This document shows positions 7,945 through 15,651 of a stretch of 40,956 bases of DNA, piece after piece. Within the stretch, counting starts at the first letter, position 1. Every line of letters starts with the position of its first letter. Position numbers and translations under genes: made by a program. The DNA is from Acidobacteriaceae bacterium (GTDB lineage Bacteria > Acidobacteriota > Terriglobia > Terriglobales > Acidobacteriaceae). The stretch covers positions 1 to 40,956 of the forward strand of contig PMSQ01000142.1 of NCBI GenBank assembly GCA_003168355.1, written 5' to 3'. The notes beneath the pieces were generated by a model. It ran no database searches. It worked only from the letters and a program-made list of their open reading frames with translations, and was not told the DNA's origin.

Positions 7945-8487
7945 GACGCGCCTGGACTTATTCTTGCCTGACTGAGAAGCAGGTTGTTTCGATGCTTCCT
8001 CGCTTTGGTTCGCCAGAGGATTGATTTGTTTCGACAGGGTGCTCAGTTTTTCATCAGTTTCCTTTTCCTCCTCGAGCGTCTCTTTTAGAAGGGAGACATG
8101 ATCCGATTCGCCCAGCTCTTCGGCGAACGCGCATGCCGTACCGTAGCCTGCCATCTCGTAGTGCTCCACCCGCTGAGCTGCTCCGATCAGTGCTGCATCG
8201 AGTACTGACTCTTCGTACTCACCGATGGCCTCTGAGCCCTCTTCAATCAAGCCTTCCATGCCCTTGCATTTCTTTCCCTTGGGGCTCTCGTCCAGTTGGC
8301 CGAAGATGGTTTCGAGTCGCTGTACGTGCCCTTTGGTTTGTTCGAGGTGCTCCTCGAATCCAGACCGCAGGTCGGGAGACGAAGCCGCCTTCGCCATCTT
8401 CGGCAGCGCTTTTACCAATTGGTTCTCTGCGTTGTAAAGATCCTTTAGCTCATCAATATATAGTTCTCTTAACCCCTTGTCCGCCAT
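7939..8487 (-). CDS. YciE/YciF ferroxidase family protein (DUF892)
   Basis: A 182-residue four-helix, ferritin-like protein. The family signature is clear: LRELYIDELKDLYNAENQLV near the N-terminus, HLEQTKGHVQRLETIF around residue 45-60, and a second helix pair with AAQRVEHYEMAGYGTACAFA. The conserved Glu/His pattern (E..H, EHYE) resembles di-iron sites. Family members are induced by osmotic, acid or oxidative stress; the biochemical role is not settled. The ATG at 8487 is chosen because GGAGG lies 6 bp upstream; the open frame continues 41 codons further without signals. The C-terminal tail is Gln/Ser/Lys rich and disordered. It belongs to a minus-strand group with the DUF6496 gene and lies near the stressosome operon, so a common stress role is plausible. 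Confidence 0.92.
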   Translation of the reverse strand: MADKGLRELYIDELKDLYNAENQLVKALPKMAKAASSPDLRSGFEEHLEQTKGHVQRLETIFGQLDESPKGKKCKGMEGLIEEGSEAIGEYEESVLDAALIGAAQRVEHYEMAGYGTACAFAEELGESDHVSLLKETLEEEKETDEKLSTLSKQINPLANQSEEASKQPASQSGKNKSRRVA

Positions 8488-8630
8488 ACTGCCTCCTGAA
8501 TTTGGTGTGAAGATCGACCATATGATGCGGAGAAGAAGGCTGGGTTTGGTTGGTGATTGTTCAGAAGAAATTTCCGCGTGGGCGCAATGGGAAAGATAAT
8601 TACAAACCACATTGACAAACCAACGACGGA

Positions 8631-8837
8631 CTAATTTCGTTTGCCTCTGACAGGGGGGAGAATTGTTTCTGCCGAGCGTTCAAACCGCTGATGGTGCTCT
8701 CGAACGTGGGCGGCGAATTCGCTGGCCAGGCCCTTGCGGTCCTTGGGACCCGGAAATGCTGCCGAGCATGCGGAGCAACCAAAAGTTGGAGGGTATGGTT
8801 TTGCGAGACGGAGATGGGGGACCTTAGGCGGCTTCAC
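8631..8837 (-). CDS. Small C2H2-like zinc-binding protein (hypothetical)
   Basis: A 68-residue frame from GTG 8837, preceded by AAGGTGG. It contains CSAC, then a 20-residue spacer and HVREHH, giving a Cys-x2-Cys...His-x4-His arrangement like a minimal zinc finger. I do not recognise a named family. Support comes from the metal-site spacing, a plausible ribosome site and the lack of a competing gene; the size keeps confidence modest. An overlapping frame on the same strand (8600-8782) looks like noise. Confidence 0.45.
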   Translation of the reverse strand: MKPPKVPHLRLAKPYPPTFGCSACSAAFPGPKDRKGLASEFAAHVREHHQRFERSAETILPPVRGKRN

Positions 8838-9314
8838 CCCCCCACCTTAGCGTGATATCCGTGACACCGCCATCGGGTGAACTCCTAAATCTTCTTCATT
8901 TGGCAGACGACGCGACAAAAGGTCGTGCTATTTCGAGAGCGAACCTCCTTTCGACCATCGATTAGAAGGTCTCGCATGACCATATACAGGAAAGCCTGTA
9001 TTTCCCGCACCGGGCCGAACATGTTTTTCTTACTGCGGCTCACGGTAGAGTTGGGTGGCAAGACGTCTCCCGGTTTAATGCAATTGAATCTCTTTGCGAG
9101 GCAGCTTCGCGGAATTGGTCCGAACTAATATTATGTGGCGTGTCATTCACGGTACGCCGCCGAACTGAAGCTGCAGGTCTGGACGGGGTATAATTTTCCG
9201 CTCTTCGTTACGGTCGTCGACATTAGATTTGTACATTTCGCAGAAGTTTAGAATCAGATACATGTGAAGGAATTTTGAAGTGAGAACGAAGATGCGGTTG
9301 GGGGGTAAACACTT
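8838..9314. other. Intergenic region upstream of the stressosome operon
   Basis: 477 bp between divergent genes with no supportable gene. It holds an inverted repeat ATACAGG-AAAG-CCTGTAT at 8984-9001. GGGGGG at about 9299-9304 precedes the rsbR ATG and may act as its ribosome site. I see no convincing -35/-10 pair. Confidence 0.5.
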
Positions 9315-10190
9315 ATGAGTGAGATGCAGTTGAATCAGAAAGGCGCCAAGTTGGTGGACATTTTGAGCGGGCAAGAAGAGCGAATCTTGGCAGAGTGGAT
9401 GAAGGAAATGACCGGCTCGACACGACGGGGAGATCTGATCAAAGAGTCGGAACTGCGCGCTGAATGTACGCAATTCCTCAAGCTGTTGAAGCAAACGACA
9501 GAAGCCGCCGGCACCGACTTTCAATCCCCCTCGTTCGGGCCGATGCGGGAGATGCTGGGCGATGTCTCTCGGGGTCGGGCCCAAAAGGGATTCAAGCCGT
9601 CGGAGACCGCGACCTTTGTCTTTTCCCTCAAGCGTCCGCTGTTTGACCAGATTCAAACCCAGTACAAGGGTGACACAGATGCGATGGCCGCGGAAATGTG
9701 GTCGTTGACTGAACTGCTGGACGCGATGGGTCTTTATACGATGGAGGTGTTTCAGAAGTCGAGAGAGGACATGATCCGCCGCCAGCAGGAGGAACTTCTT
9801 GAACTCTCCACGCCGGTGGTAAAGCTGTGGGATGGGATCCTGGCTCTGCCGATCATCGGGACCCTGGACAGCGCGCGCACGCAGGTCGTGATGGAGTCTC
9901 TGCTGCAGGCAATCGTGCAGACCAATTCACGCATGGCCATCATTGACATTACGGGTGTACCCACCGTGGATACCGTGGTCGCGCAGCATTTATTGAAGAC
10001 GGTGACCGCCGCGCGGTTGATGGGGGCGGATTGCATCATCAGCGGAGTGCGGCCGCAAATTGCCCAAACCATCGTCCATTTGGGGATCAACCTTCTTGAC
10101 GTGACCACCAAAGCGACTCTTGCGGCAGCGTTTTCGGTAGCACTGCAAAGATTAGGGATAAGCTTTGTTCGCGACGCCGCGAAGAGTTAG
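9315..10190 (+). CDS. rsbR: RsbR-like stressosome scaffold/sensor protein
   Basis: A 291-residue stressosome subunit. The first about 150 residues are helical, of the RsbRD_N type (LSGQEERILAEWMKEM), and would form the sensory turret. Residues about 165-285 are a STAS domain containing AIIDITGVPTVDTVVAQHLL and GVRPQIAQTIVHLGI. Both match the segments where RsbT phosphorylates threonines in Bacillus RsbR; Thr213 and Thr252 are the likely counterparts. In the known system RsbR and RsbS form a large capsid that sequesters the RsbT kinase until stress. It is the first gene of a six-gene operon; rsbS follows after 9 bp. Unlike Bacillus, only one RsbR paralogue is in the window. Confidence 0.93.
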   Translation: MSEMQLNQKGAKLVDILSGQEERILAEWMKEMTGSTRRGDLIKESELRAECTQFLKLLKQTTEAAGTDFQSPSFGPMREMLGDVSRGRAQKGFKPSETATFVFSLKRPLFDQIQTQYKGDTDAMAAEMWSLTELLDAMGLYTMEVFQKSREDMIRRQQEELLELSTPVVKLWDGILALPIIGTLDSARTQVVMESLLQAIVQTNSRMAIIDITGVPTVDTVVAQHLLKTVTAARLMGADCIISGVRPQIAQTIVHLGINLLDVTTKATLAAAFSVALQRLGISFVRDAAKS

Positions 10191-10199
10191 GAGCGCCAG

Positions 10200-10589
10200 T
10201 TGGAGAAGATTCCGATTTTAAAAATGGGTGACTTTCTGCTGGTCACGATCCAGGTGGACATGCACGACCGCCTGGCCCTGGCTTTGCAAGATGACTTGAC
10301 TCGAACGATCAGCCAGACCGAGGCGCACGGAGTATTGATCGACATCTCCACTCTCGAAATCGTTGACTCCTTTATAGGCCGGATGCTGAGCAACATCGCG
10401 GCCATGTCACGCGTGCTGGATGCGGAAACTGTTGTGGTGGGCATGCAGCCGGCAGTTGCGATCACCCTGGTAGAGCTGGGCCTGTCGCTGCCGGGCGTGC
10501 GCACCGCGTTGAACGTGGACGCGGGCATGGAACTCCTACGAGCATCGGTCAAGGCGACCAAGGAGATGTATGGCAGTCGTCTCCACTGA
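10200..10589 (+). CDS. rsbS: RsbS-like stressosome core STAS protein
   Basis: A 129-residue single STAS domain. It starts KIPILKMGDFLLVTIQVDM and contains LIDISTLEIVDSFIGRML and GMQPAVAITLVELGL, closely resembling Bacillus RsbS. Ser57 in VDSF corresponds to Ser59, the residue phosphorylated by RsbT. Translation starts at TTG 10200 with GGAG about 8 bp upstream; no ATG gives a complete domain. Its 3' end overlaps rsbT by 20 bp, implying coupled translation of scaffold and kinase. It is expected to form the stressosome core with RsbR. Confidence 0.95.
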   Translation: MEKIPILKMGDFLLVTIQVDMHDRLALALQDDLTRTISQTEAHGVLIDISTLEIVDSFIGRMLSNIAAMSRVLDAETVVVGMQPAVAITLVELGLSLPGVRTALNVDAGMELLRASVKATKEMYGSRLH

Positions 10590-10971
10590 GAACGTGCCGG
10601 TGAAAACTGAGCCGGACGTGGTTACGGTGAGGCGGCGCGTGCGCGAGGTGTCCTCCCAGCTTGGTCTAAGCCTGGTCGACCAAACCAAGATCATTACTGC
10701 AGCCAGCGAACTGGCGCGCAACACGATCATCTACGGCGGCGGCGGGTCGATGCAGGTGCAGACCTTGAATGGTCCGCGAGTTGGCTTGCGCCTGACTTTC
10801 GAGGACAACGGTCCGGGCATTCCGGACGTCGACCTCGCACTCCGGGACGGTTTTACCACAGGATCAGGCCTGGGCCTCGGTCTTGGGGGGTCGAAGCGGT
10901 TGGTAAATGAATTTGAAATTTTTTCCAAGCCCGGTGCCGGAACACGAATCACAATTACTCGGTGGAAGTAG
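10570..10971 (+). CDS. rsbT: RsbT-like serine/threonine kinase
   Basis: A 133-residue GHKL-fold kinase. The N-box reads ELARNTIIYGGGG (about 47-59), the G1 box DNGPGIPD (79-86), and the G2 box TTGSGLGLGLGGSKRLV (about 96-112). In the known pathway it phosphorylates RsbS and RsbR, is released, and activates a partner (RsbU in Bacillus). No rsbU is present here, but the next three genes carry either an RsbT-like module or a kinase. The start overlaps rsbS by 20 bp. Confidence 0.95.
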   Translation: MAVVSTENVPVKTEPDVVTVRRRVREVSSQLGLSLVDQTKIITAASELARNTIIYGGGGSMQVQTLNGPRVGLRLTFEDNGPGIPDVDLALRDGFTTGSGLGLGLGGSKRLVNEFEIFSKPGAGTRITITRWK

Positions 10972-10979
10972 TCGTGCAA

Positions 10980-11969
10980 ATGATTATCGAAGTGAAAGAG
11001 TCCAGCCAGACGGGAGAAATAAGACGGAGGACAGCGGAGCTCGCGGAAGAGCTGCGTTTGGGAGAAACTCGCTGCGGCGCTGCGGCATTGGCCGCCACCG
11101 AAATGGCAACCAATCTGTTGAAACACGCCGGAAGCGGGAACATGCTGCTGCAGCGGGTTGGGGAGAACGGATCGTCGGGATTACGTCTGATCGCCGTTGA
11201 TAAGGGACCCGGAATTGGCGATATCACCAGGGCGCTGCAAGATGGGCATTCAACTGCCGGTTCGATGGGAACTGGCTTAGGTGCGATCCGGCGAGTTTCC
11301 GACATATTCGAGATCTACTCGGTTCCAGGCATAGGGACGCTGATACGCGCCGAATTTTGGCGGGCTAAACACCACGCATCAGCCGATGGAACCGTGGAAG
11401 TCGCGGGGGTTTCCGAGCCGATCCAAGGCGAAGAAGAGTGCGGCGATGGATGGGGAATCCGCAGGTTCGCCGATTCGCTCGTGCTTATGGTCGTGGATGG
11501 TCTTGGCCACGGGGTGCTGGCGGCTGAAGCTGCACGGGAGGCGGAGCAGGTTCTGGCCCGAGCCCAAGTCGATTCGCCGCAGGAGATTCTGCAAGATATC
11601 CATGCCGCTTTAAGAAAAACAAGAGGCGCAGCGGCTGCGGTGGCTAGAATCCAACCGGCAACGGGCCTGCTCTCTTTCGCGGGGGTGGGCAACATCTCAG
11701 CCTGCATAGTTTCGGCTGGGACAAGCAGGAGCATGGCTTCGCACAACGGGACGGTCGGCCTCCATATGCCGAGAGTTCAGGAATTCACTTACCCCTGGAA
11801 CGCAGACAGTAACTTGATCATGCATTCCGATGGACTTGGCTCTCGCTGGGATTTGGAACGTTATCCCGGCATTTGGAGCAAACATCCCAGCCTTATGGCG
11901 ACAATTCTGCACCGCGATTTCAGCCGCGGGCGGGATGATGTAACGGTTTTGGCGGCAAAGACTGTGTAG
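10980..11969 (+). CDS. Fusion of RsbT/RsbW-like ATPase domain with RsbX/SpoIIE-like phosphatase
   Basis: About 329 residues. The N-terminal about 130 are a GHKL ATPase module with ATEMATNLLKHAGSG (N-box), AVDKGPGIGD (G1) and SMGTGLGAIRRV (G2). The C-terminal about 190 are a PP2C/SpoIIE-type phosphatase like RsbX: GDGWG, LVLMVVDGLGHGVLA, AGVGNISA, MHSDGL and RDDVTVL. The acidic metal-binding residues in GDG, VDG, HSDG and RDD are all present. In Bacillus RsbX resets the stressosome by dephosphorylating RsbS/RsbR. Here the kinase-like and phosphatase functions sit on one chain. Possible starts are GTG 10962, GTG 10974 and ATG 10980; ATG 10980 is taken because it begins at the first strand of the domain. 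It overlaps or abuts rsbT and is followed by the hybrid kinase after 16 bp. Confidence 0.88.
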   Translation: MIIEVKESSQTGEIRRRTAELAEELRLGETRCGAAALAATEMATNLLKHAGSGNMLLQRVGENGSSGLRLIAVDKGPGIGDITRALQDGHSTAGSMGTGLGAIRRVSDIFEIYSVPGIGTLIRAEFWRAKHHASADGTVEVAGVSEPIQGEEECGDGWGIRRFADSLVLMVVDGLGHGVLAAEAAREAEQVLARAQVDSPQEILQDIHAALRKTRGAAAAVARIQPATGLLSFAGVGNISACIVSAGTSRSMASHNGTVGLHMPRVQEFTYPWNADSNLIMHSDGLGSRWDLERYPGIWSKHPSLMATILHRDFSRGRDDVTVLAAKTV

Positions 11970-11985
11970 TGTTGGTGTAGTTTCC

Positions 11986-14148
11986 ATGGCCCTGAATCTT
12001 TTTACGATCGACATCCAGCTCGAGAATGATGTGGTACTGGCGCGGCAAAAGGCGCGCACCATTGCCGCGGCCTTGAAATTTGAGCCCCAGGACCAAACTC
12101 GCATCGCCACCGCGGTCTCCGAGATTGCGCGCAATACGTTTCAGTATGGCGGCGGAGGCTGGGCCGAGTTCAGCATAGAAGACGATCCCGAGAAAATGTT
12201 GCTGATCACTCTTCGCGATAAAGGCAAGGGCATCGCGAACCTCGATGAGATTTTGGGCGGCAAGTACGTTTCTCAAACCGGGATGGGTCTCGGCATGGTT
12301 GGCGCCAAGCGGCTGATGGACCACTTCAGGATTGAAACGAGTCTGCGACAGGGAACTACCGTAGTGCTGGGGAAGAAAGTCCCTCGCTTGTTCTCGCGCT
12401 TCAGGCCGGGCGAACTCGATAAAGTACTTTCCAACATTGAACGGGCGTCCCAGGACCCTTACGAAGAACTTAAGCAGCAGAACAAGGAACTGTTAAACAC
12501 ATTGCAGGAGCTCCGGGAACGGCAGGAGGAACTGGCCCAACTCAACCGCGAACTGGATGAAACGAATCGTGGAGTGGTTGCGCTGTATGCCGAACTCAAC
12601 GACAAAGCCGACTTTCTGCAGCGCGCCTCAGAATTGAAGAGTCATTTCTTGTCCAACATGAGCCATGAATTCAGGACGCCTCTGAATTCCATCGCAGCGC
12701 TGAGCCAGATCCTGTTGGACCGGCTGGACGGTGACCTGACGGTCGAGCAGGAAAAACAAGTTAAGTTCATCCGTGGTTCCGCCCAAGACTTAACCGATCT
12801 GGTTAACGACCTGCTTGACCTGGCGAAAGTCGAAGCGGGTAAGGTGAGCATTCGAGCGTCTAACTTCACGGCTGGCGGGGTTTTTGCCGCGTTGCGCGGC
12901 ATGCTAAGACCTTTGCTGAGCCAAAACTCTTCGGTGAACCTGGTTTTTGACGATCCAACGGACTTACCCGAATTCTACACAGACGAAGCGAAAGTGTCGC
13001 AGATTCTCAGAAACTTCATATCCAATGCTTTGAAGTTCACCGAGCGTGGTGAAGTTCGGGTATCGGTGGAACGGGGTCACGACAACACCGTGGTTTTCGC
13101 CGTAGCTGACACTGGGATCGGAATTGCACCAGAAGATCAGGAGCGGATTTTCCAGGAGTGGGTGCAGGTGGAAGGCAACCGCCAGAAAGCTGTAAAGGGG
13201 ACTGGGCTGGGGTTGCCGTTGTCGCGAAAGTTTGCGCAGTTGCTAGGCGGGAACGTGTACGTCAAGAGCCGGGTGGGATTGGGTTCGACTTTTTTCGCAG
13301 CCATTCCCATTTGCTTCGGTGGAGAAACTGAAGTTGTCTACGTTCCGGATGTGAAGCGCGAGTTCGACGCGCACAAGTTGCCCGTGCTCGTGGTGGAGGA
13401 CAACCGCGAGGCGTTGTTCATCTATGAGAAGTATTTGAAGAGCACTCAATTTCAGCTGATTCCCGCGACGAACCTAAAGGAAGCCCGCCAAGCCCTGCGT
13501 GATTTCCGGCCTGCAGCCGTCGTATTAGACGTGTTGTTGCAAGGCGAGCACTCCTGGGAGCTTCTTCAGGAGCTCAAGCAAACCCCCTCCACCGCAAGCA
13601 TTCCCGTATTCGTTGTAACCGTGGTCGACAATCGAGAAAAGGCTCGGGCTCTGGGAGCTGACGGATTTCATGCCAAGCCAGTGGAACGAAGTTGGCTCAT
13701 CGAGCAGTTGGAGGTGATTGCCCGACGCCTGTCTGAGCGGCAGGTTCTAATCATTGACGACGATGAGGTGTCACGATATCTGCTGAAAAGTGTATTGGGG
13801 CAAGCGGAATTCCGGTTTTTCGAAGCTGCCGGCGGAAATGAGGGACTGCGGCGAGCGAACGAAGGAAAGCCGGATCTGGTGATTCTGGATCTGGCTATGC
13901 CGGACTTATCAGGATTTGAAGTGCTGAACCGGCTGAAAGAAAATCCGCGGACCGCCGATATTCCGGTCATCATTCACACCTCGAAGGTGTTGGATTCTCG
14001 CGAAAGGGGGCTGCTAAGCAGCGCCGTGGCGGTCATTTCCAAGGAGCCGAGGTCCAGGGAACTTTCGCTGGCTCACTTCGCAGATGCTTTCAGCAAGGCC
14101 GGTTTCTCCTTCAATGTCCTACCAACGAATGAGGCGAAGCATGTCTAA
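11986..14148 (+). CDS. Hybrid histidine kinase with N-terminal RsbT-like ATPase and two receiver domains
   Basis: A 720-residue cytoplasmic protein; no membrane segment is seen. The order is: RsbT-like GHKL module (1-135; SEIARNTFQYGGGG, RDKGKGIAN, TGMGLGMVGAKRLM); coiled coil (about 155-215); HisKA with NMSHEFRTPLN (His227); HATPase with NFISNALKF, ADTGIGI and GTGLGLPLSRK; receiver 1 (about 466-575; VVEDN, Asp515, Lys564); and receiver 2 (about 586-700; IIDDDE, Asp635, SKEP). It thus has two separate ATP-binding GHKL domains. Position right after rsbRST/X suggests that it is the output or cross-talk partner of the stressosome. Its stop overlaps the next gene by 8 bp. Confidence 0.93.
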   Translation: MALNLFTIDIQLENDVVLARQKARTIAAALKFEPQDQTRIATAVSEIARNTFQYGGGGWAEFSIEDDPEKMLLITLRDKGKGIANLDEILGGKYVSQTGMGLGMVGAKRLMDHFRIETSLRQGTTVVLGKKVPRLFSRFRPGELDKVLSNIERASQDPYEELKQQNKELLNTLQELRERQEELAQLNRELDETNRGVVALYAELNDKADFLQRASELKSHFLSNMSHEFRTPLNSIAALSQILLDRLDGDLTVEQEKQVKFIRGSAQDLTDLVNDLLDLAKVEAGKVSIRASNFTAGGVFAALRGMLRPLLSQNSSVNLVFDDPTDLPEFYTDEAKVSQILRNFISNALKFTERGEVRVSVERGHDNTVVFAVADTGIGIAPEDQERIFQEWVQVEGNRQKAVKGTGLGLPLSRKFAQLLGGNVYVKSRVGLGSTFFAAIPICFGGETEVVYVPDVKREFDAHKLPVLVVEDNREALFIYEKYLKSTQFQLIPATNLKEARQALRDFRPAAVVLDVLLQGEHSWELLQELKQTPSTASIPVFVVTVVDNREKARALGADGFHAKPVERSWLIEQLEVIARRLSERQVLIIDDDEVSRYLLKSVLGQAEFRFFEAAGGNEGLRRANEGKPDLVILDLAMPDLSGFEVLNRLKENPRTADIPVIIHTSKVLDSRERGLLSSAVAVISKEPRSRELSLAHFADAFSKAGFSFNVLPTNEAKHV

Positions 14149-15397
14149 CTCGATCGAGACGAAGGACTCAGCTCGCTGGGAGGCTTTCAGCGCAGACCCG
14201 TCGGGTAATAGTGCGATCAGAATTCTTACGGTTGATGATAACGAGGCCTTACGCTATTCACTTGCCCGTTCGCTCCGTGATGCTGGTTATCAGGTAGTCG
14301 AAGCCAAAACTGGCGCGGAGGCGCTCGCCCGTGCGGCGGAGCTTCCCGATCTGATCACGCTCGACGTGAACCTGCCGGATATGAACGGGTTTCAGGTCTG
14401 CCGAAGAATCAAAGCGGATCCTACTACGACTCACATTCCAATCCTTCATGTGTCTTCTACTTTCGTCGATCCACAGTCACGGGTGCAGGGACTTGAAGGC
14501 GGAGCCGACGCGTATTTGGCGGAACCGGTCGACCGCGCCGAACTGGTGGCTACCGTGGGAGCGCTTCTCCGGCTGAAGAAGGCCGAGACGACAGCCCGCC
14601 AACAGGCGCAGGCGGCCGAAAAAGCACGCCTGGAACTGGCCCAACTGAATGCCACTTTAGAGGCTCGCGTCAACGAACGAACCGCCGAACTCAGAACAGC
14701 AAATGAAAGTCTCCGAGAATTGTCCGCGCGCCTGTTGAAGATGCAGGACGATGAACGGAGGCGCATTGCGCGCGAGCTGCACGACAGTGTTGGTCAGCTT
14801 CTCGCCGCCATCAGCATGAATATGGCCGTGGTCGATAAAGAATCGGAGAAGCTAAGTCCGGAGGCGAAAAAAGCGTTCGTCGAAAACCGTTCCTTCGTGC
14901 AACAGATTTTGCAGGGCATCCGTACGATTTCGCATCTTCTGCATCCCCCGCTGCTTGACGAGTCTGGACTTCCCTCAGCCCTGCGGTGGTATGTGGAGGA
15001 ATTTAGCCAGCGCAGCGGTATTAGTGTGACTCTGCAGTTCTCCCCTTCATTCGAACGCCTTTCTTCTGAATTGGAGACCGCGGTTTTCAGAATTGTTCAG
15101 GAATGTCTAGGCAACATTCATCGCCACTCACAAAGCCCCACTGCGGAAATTCGAGTAACGAAAAGCGGCGACTCCGTGAGTCTGGAAGTCCGCGATGCGG
15201 GTCCGGGAATGCCGGCGGAGAAGCAGGAGCAAATCAAGTTGGGCATTCGCACCGGGGTAGGATTGCGCGGAATGCGGGAACGAGTTGCGCAGCTGGGCGG
15301 ACAGCTGAAAATTGAATCGGATGCGGGTGGAACAACCGTGGTGGCAACCCTGCCTTGTACGCCTTCCACTCCGGCTGCGATCGAGGGAGTCGCTTAG
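14141..15397 (+). CDS. Receiver domain-histidine kinase (HisKA_3 type)
   Basis: A 418-residue protein with no membrane segment. Its receiver domain (about 26-145) has acidic pair Asp32-Asp33 and phosphoacceptor Asp75 in LDVNLPDMNG. A coiled coil spans about 150-200. The HisKA_3 helix has DDERRRIARELHDSVGQLLA (His214), and the HATPase has VQECLGNIHRHS (N-box), RDAGPGM and GVGLRGMRERV. In the receiver the nearly invariant Lys before Pro is replaced: the text reads AYLAEPVD, with Glu128 where Lys is expected, so phospho-signalling may be altered. The start at 14141 is chosen for the GAGG upstream and the 8-bp overlap with the previous gene; the frame is open for 19 codons further. HisKA_3 kinases usually signal to a LuxR/NarL-type regulator, but none is encoded in the 254 bp downstream. 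Confidence 0.93.
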   Translation: MSNSIETKDSARWEAFSADPSGNSAIRILTVDDNEALRYSLARSLRDAGYQVVEAKTGAEALARAAELPDLITLDVNLPDMNGFQVCRRIKADPTTTHIPILHVSSTFVDPQSRVQGLEGGADAYLAEPVDRAELVATVGALLRLKKAETTARQQAQAAEKARLELAQLNATLEARVNERTAELRTANESLRELSARLLKMQDDERRRIARELHDSVGQLLAAISMNMAVVDKESEKLSPEAKKAFVENRSFVQQILQGIRTISHLLHPPLLDESGLPSALRWYVEEFSQRSGISVTLQFSPSFERLSSELETAVFRIVQECLGNIHRHSQSPTAEIRVTKSGDSVSLEVRDAGPGMPAEKQEQIKLGIRTGVGLRGMRERVAQLGGQLKIESDAGGTTVVATLPCTPSTPAAIEGVA

Positions 15398-15651
15398 CGG
15401 AGCGATCCCGTCCTGAAATATGTGGACAGCGAACATCCTGGGGTCCCGTCCGGGACGGCCCTCGATCTCCGTGAGCGATTTCTTGGCACAAAGTCGAAGT
15501 TTCCTTTCTAATACGCGTGAAGCTTTTGCAGAGACGGGAGAGCTGCCCAGAAGGGAAGCGTCCTCTACGAGAATCACCCGCTGCAGGTCACGACGAGTAA
15601 TTTTCAGCTTATCGATCTGAGCGAGATCTCAAAAGCGTCTGGAGAATGGCG

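Noticed and set aside
8925..9128. 67-codon plus-strand frame between the small zinc protein and rsbR
   Set aside because: No ribosome site, no recognisable motif; treated as intergenic.
15398..15651. Possible response-regulator remnant between the kinase and GH38 genes
   Set aside because: Expected from context (HisKA_3 kinase), but no frame shows receiver or LuxR motifs.
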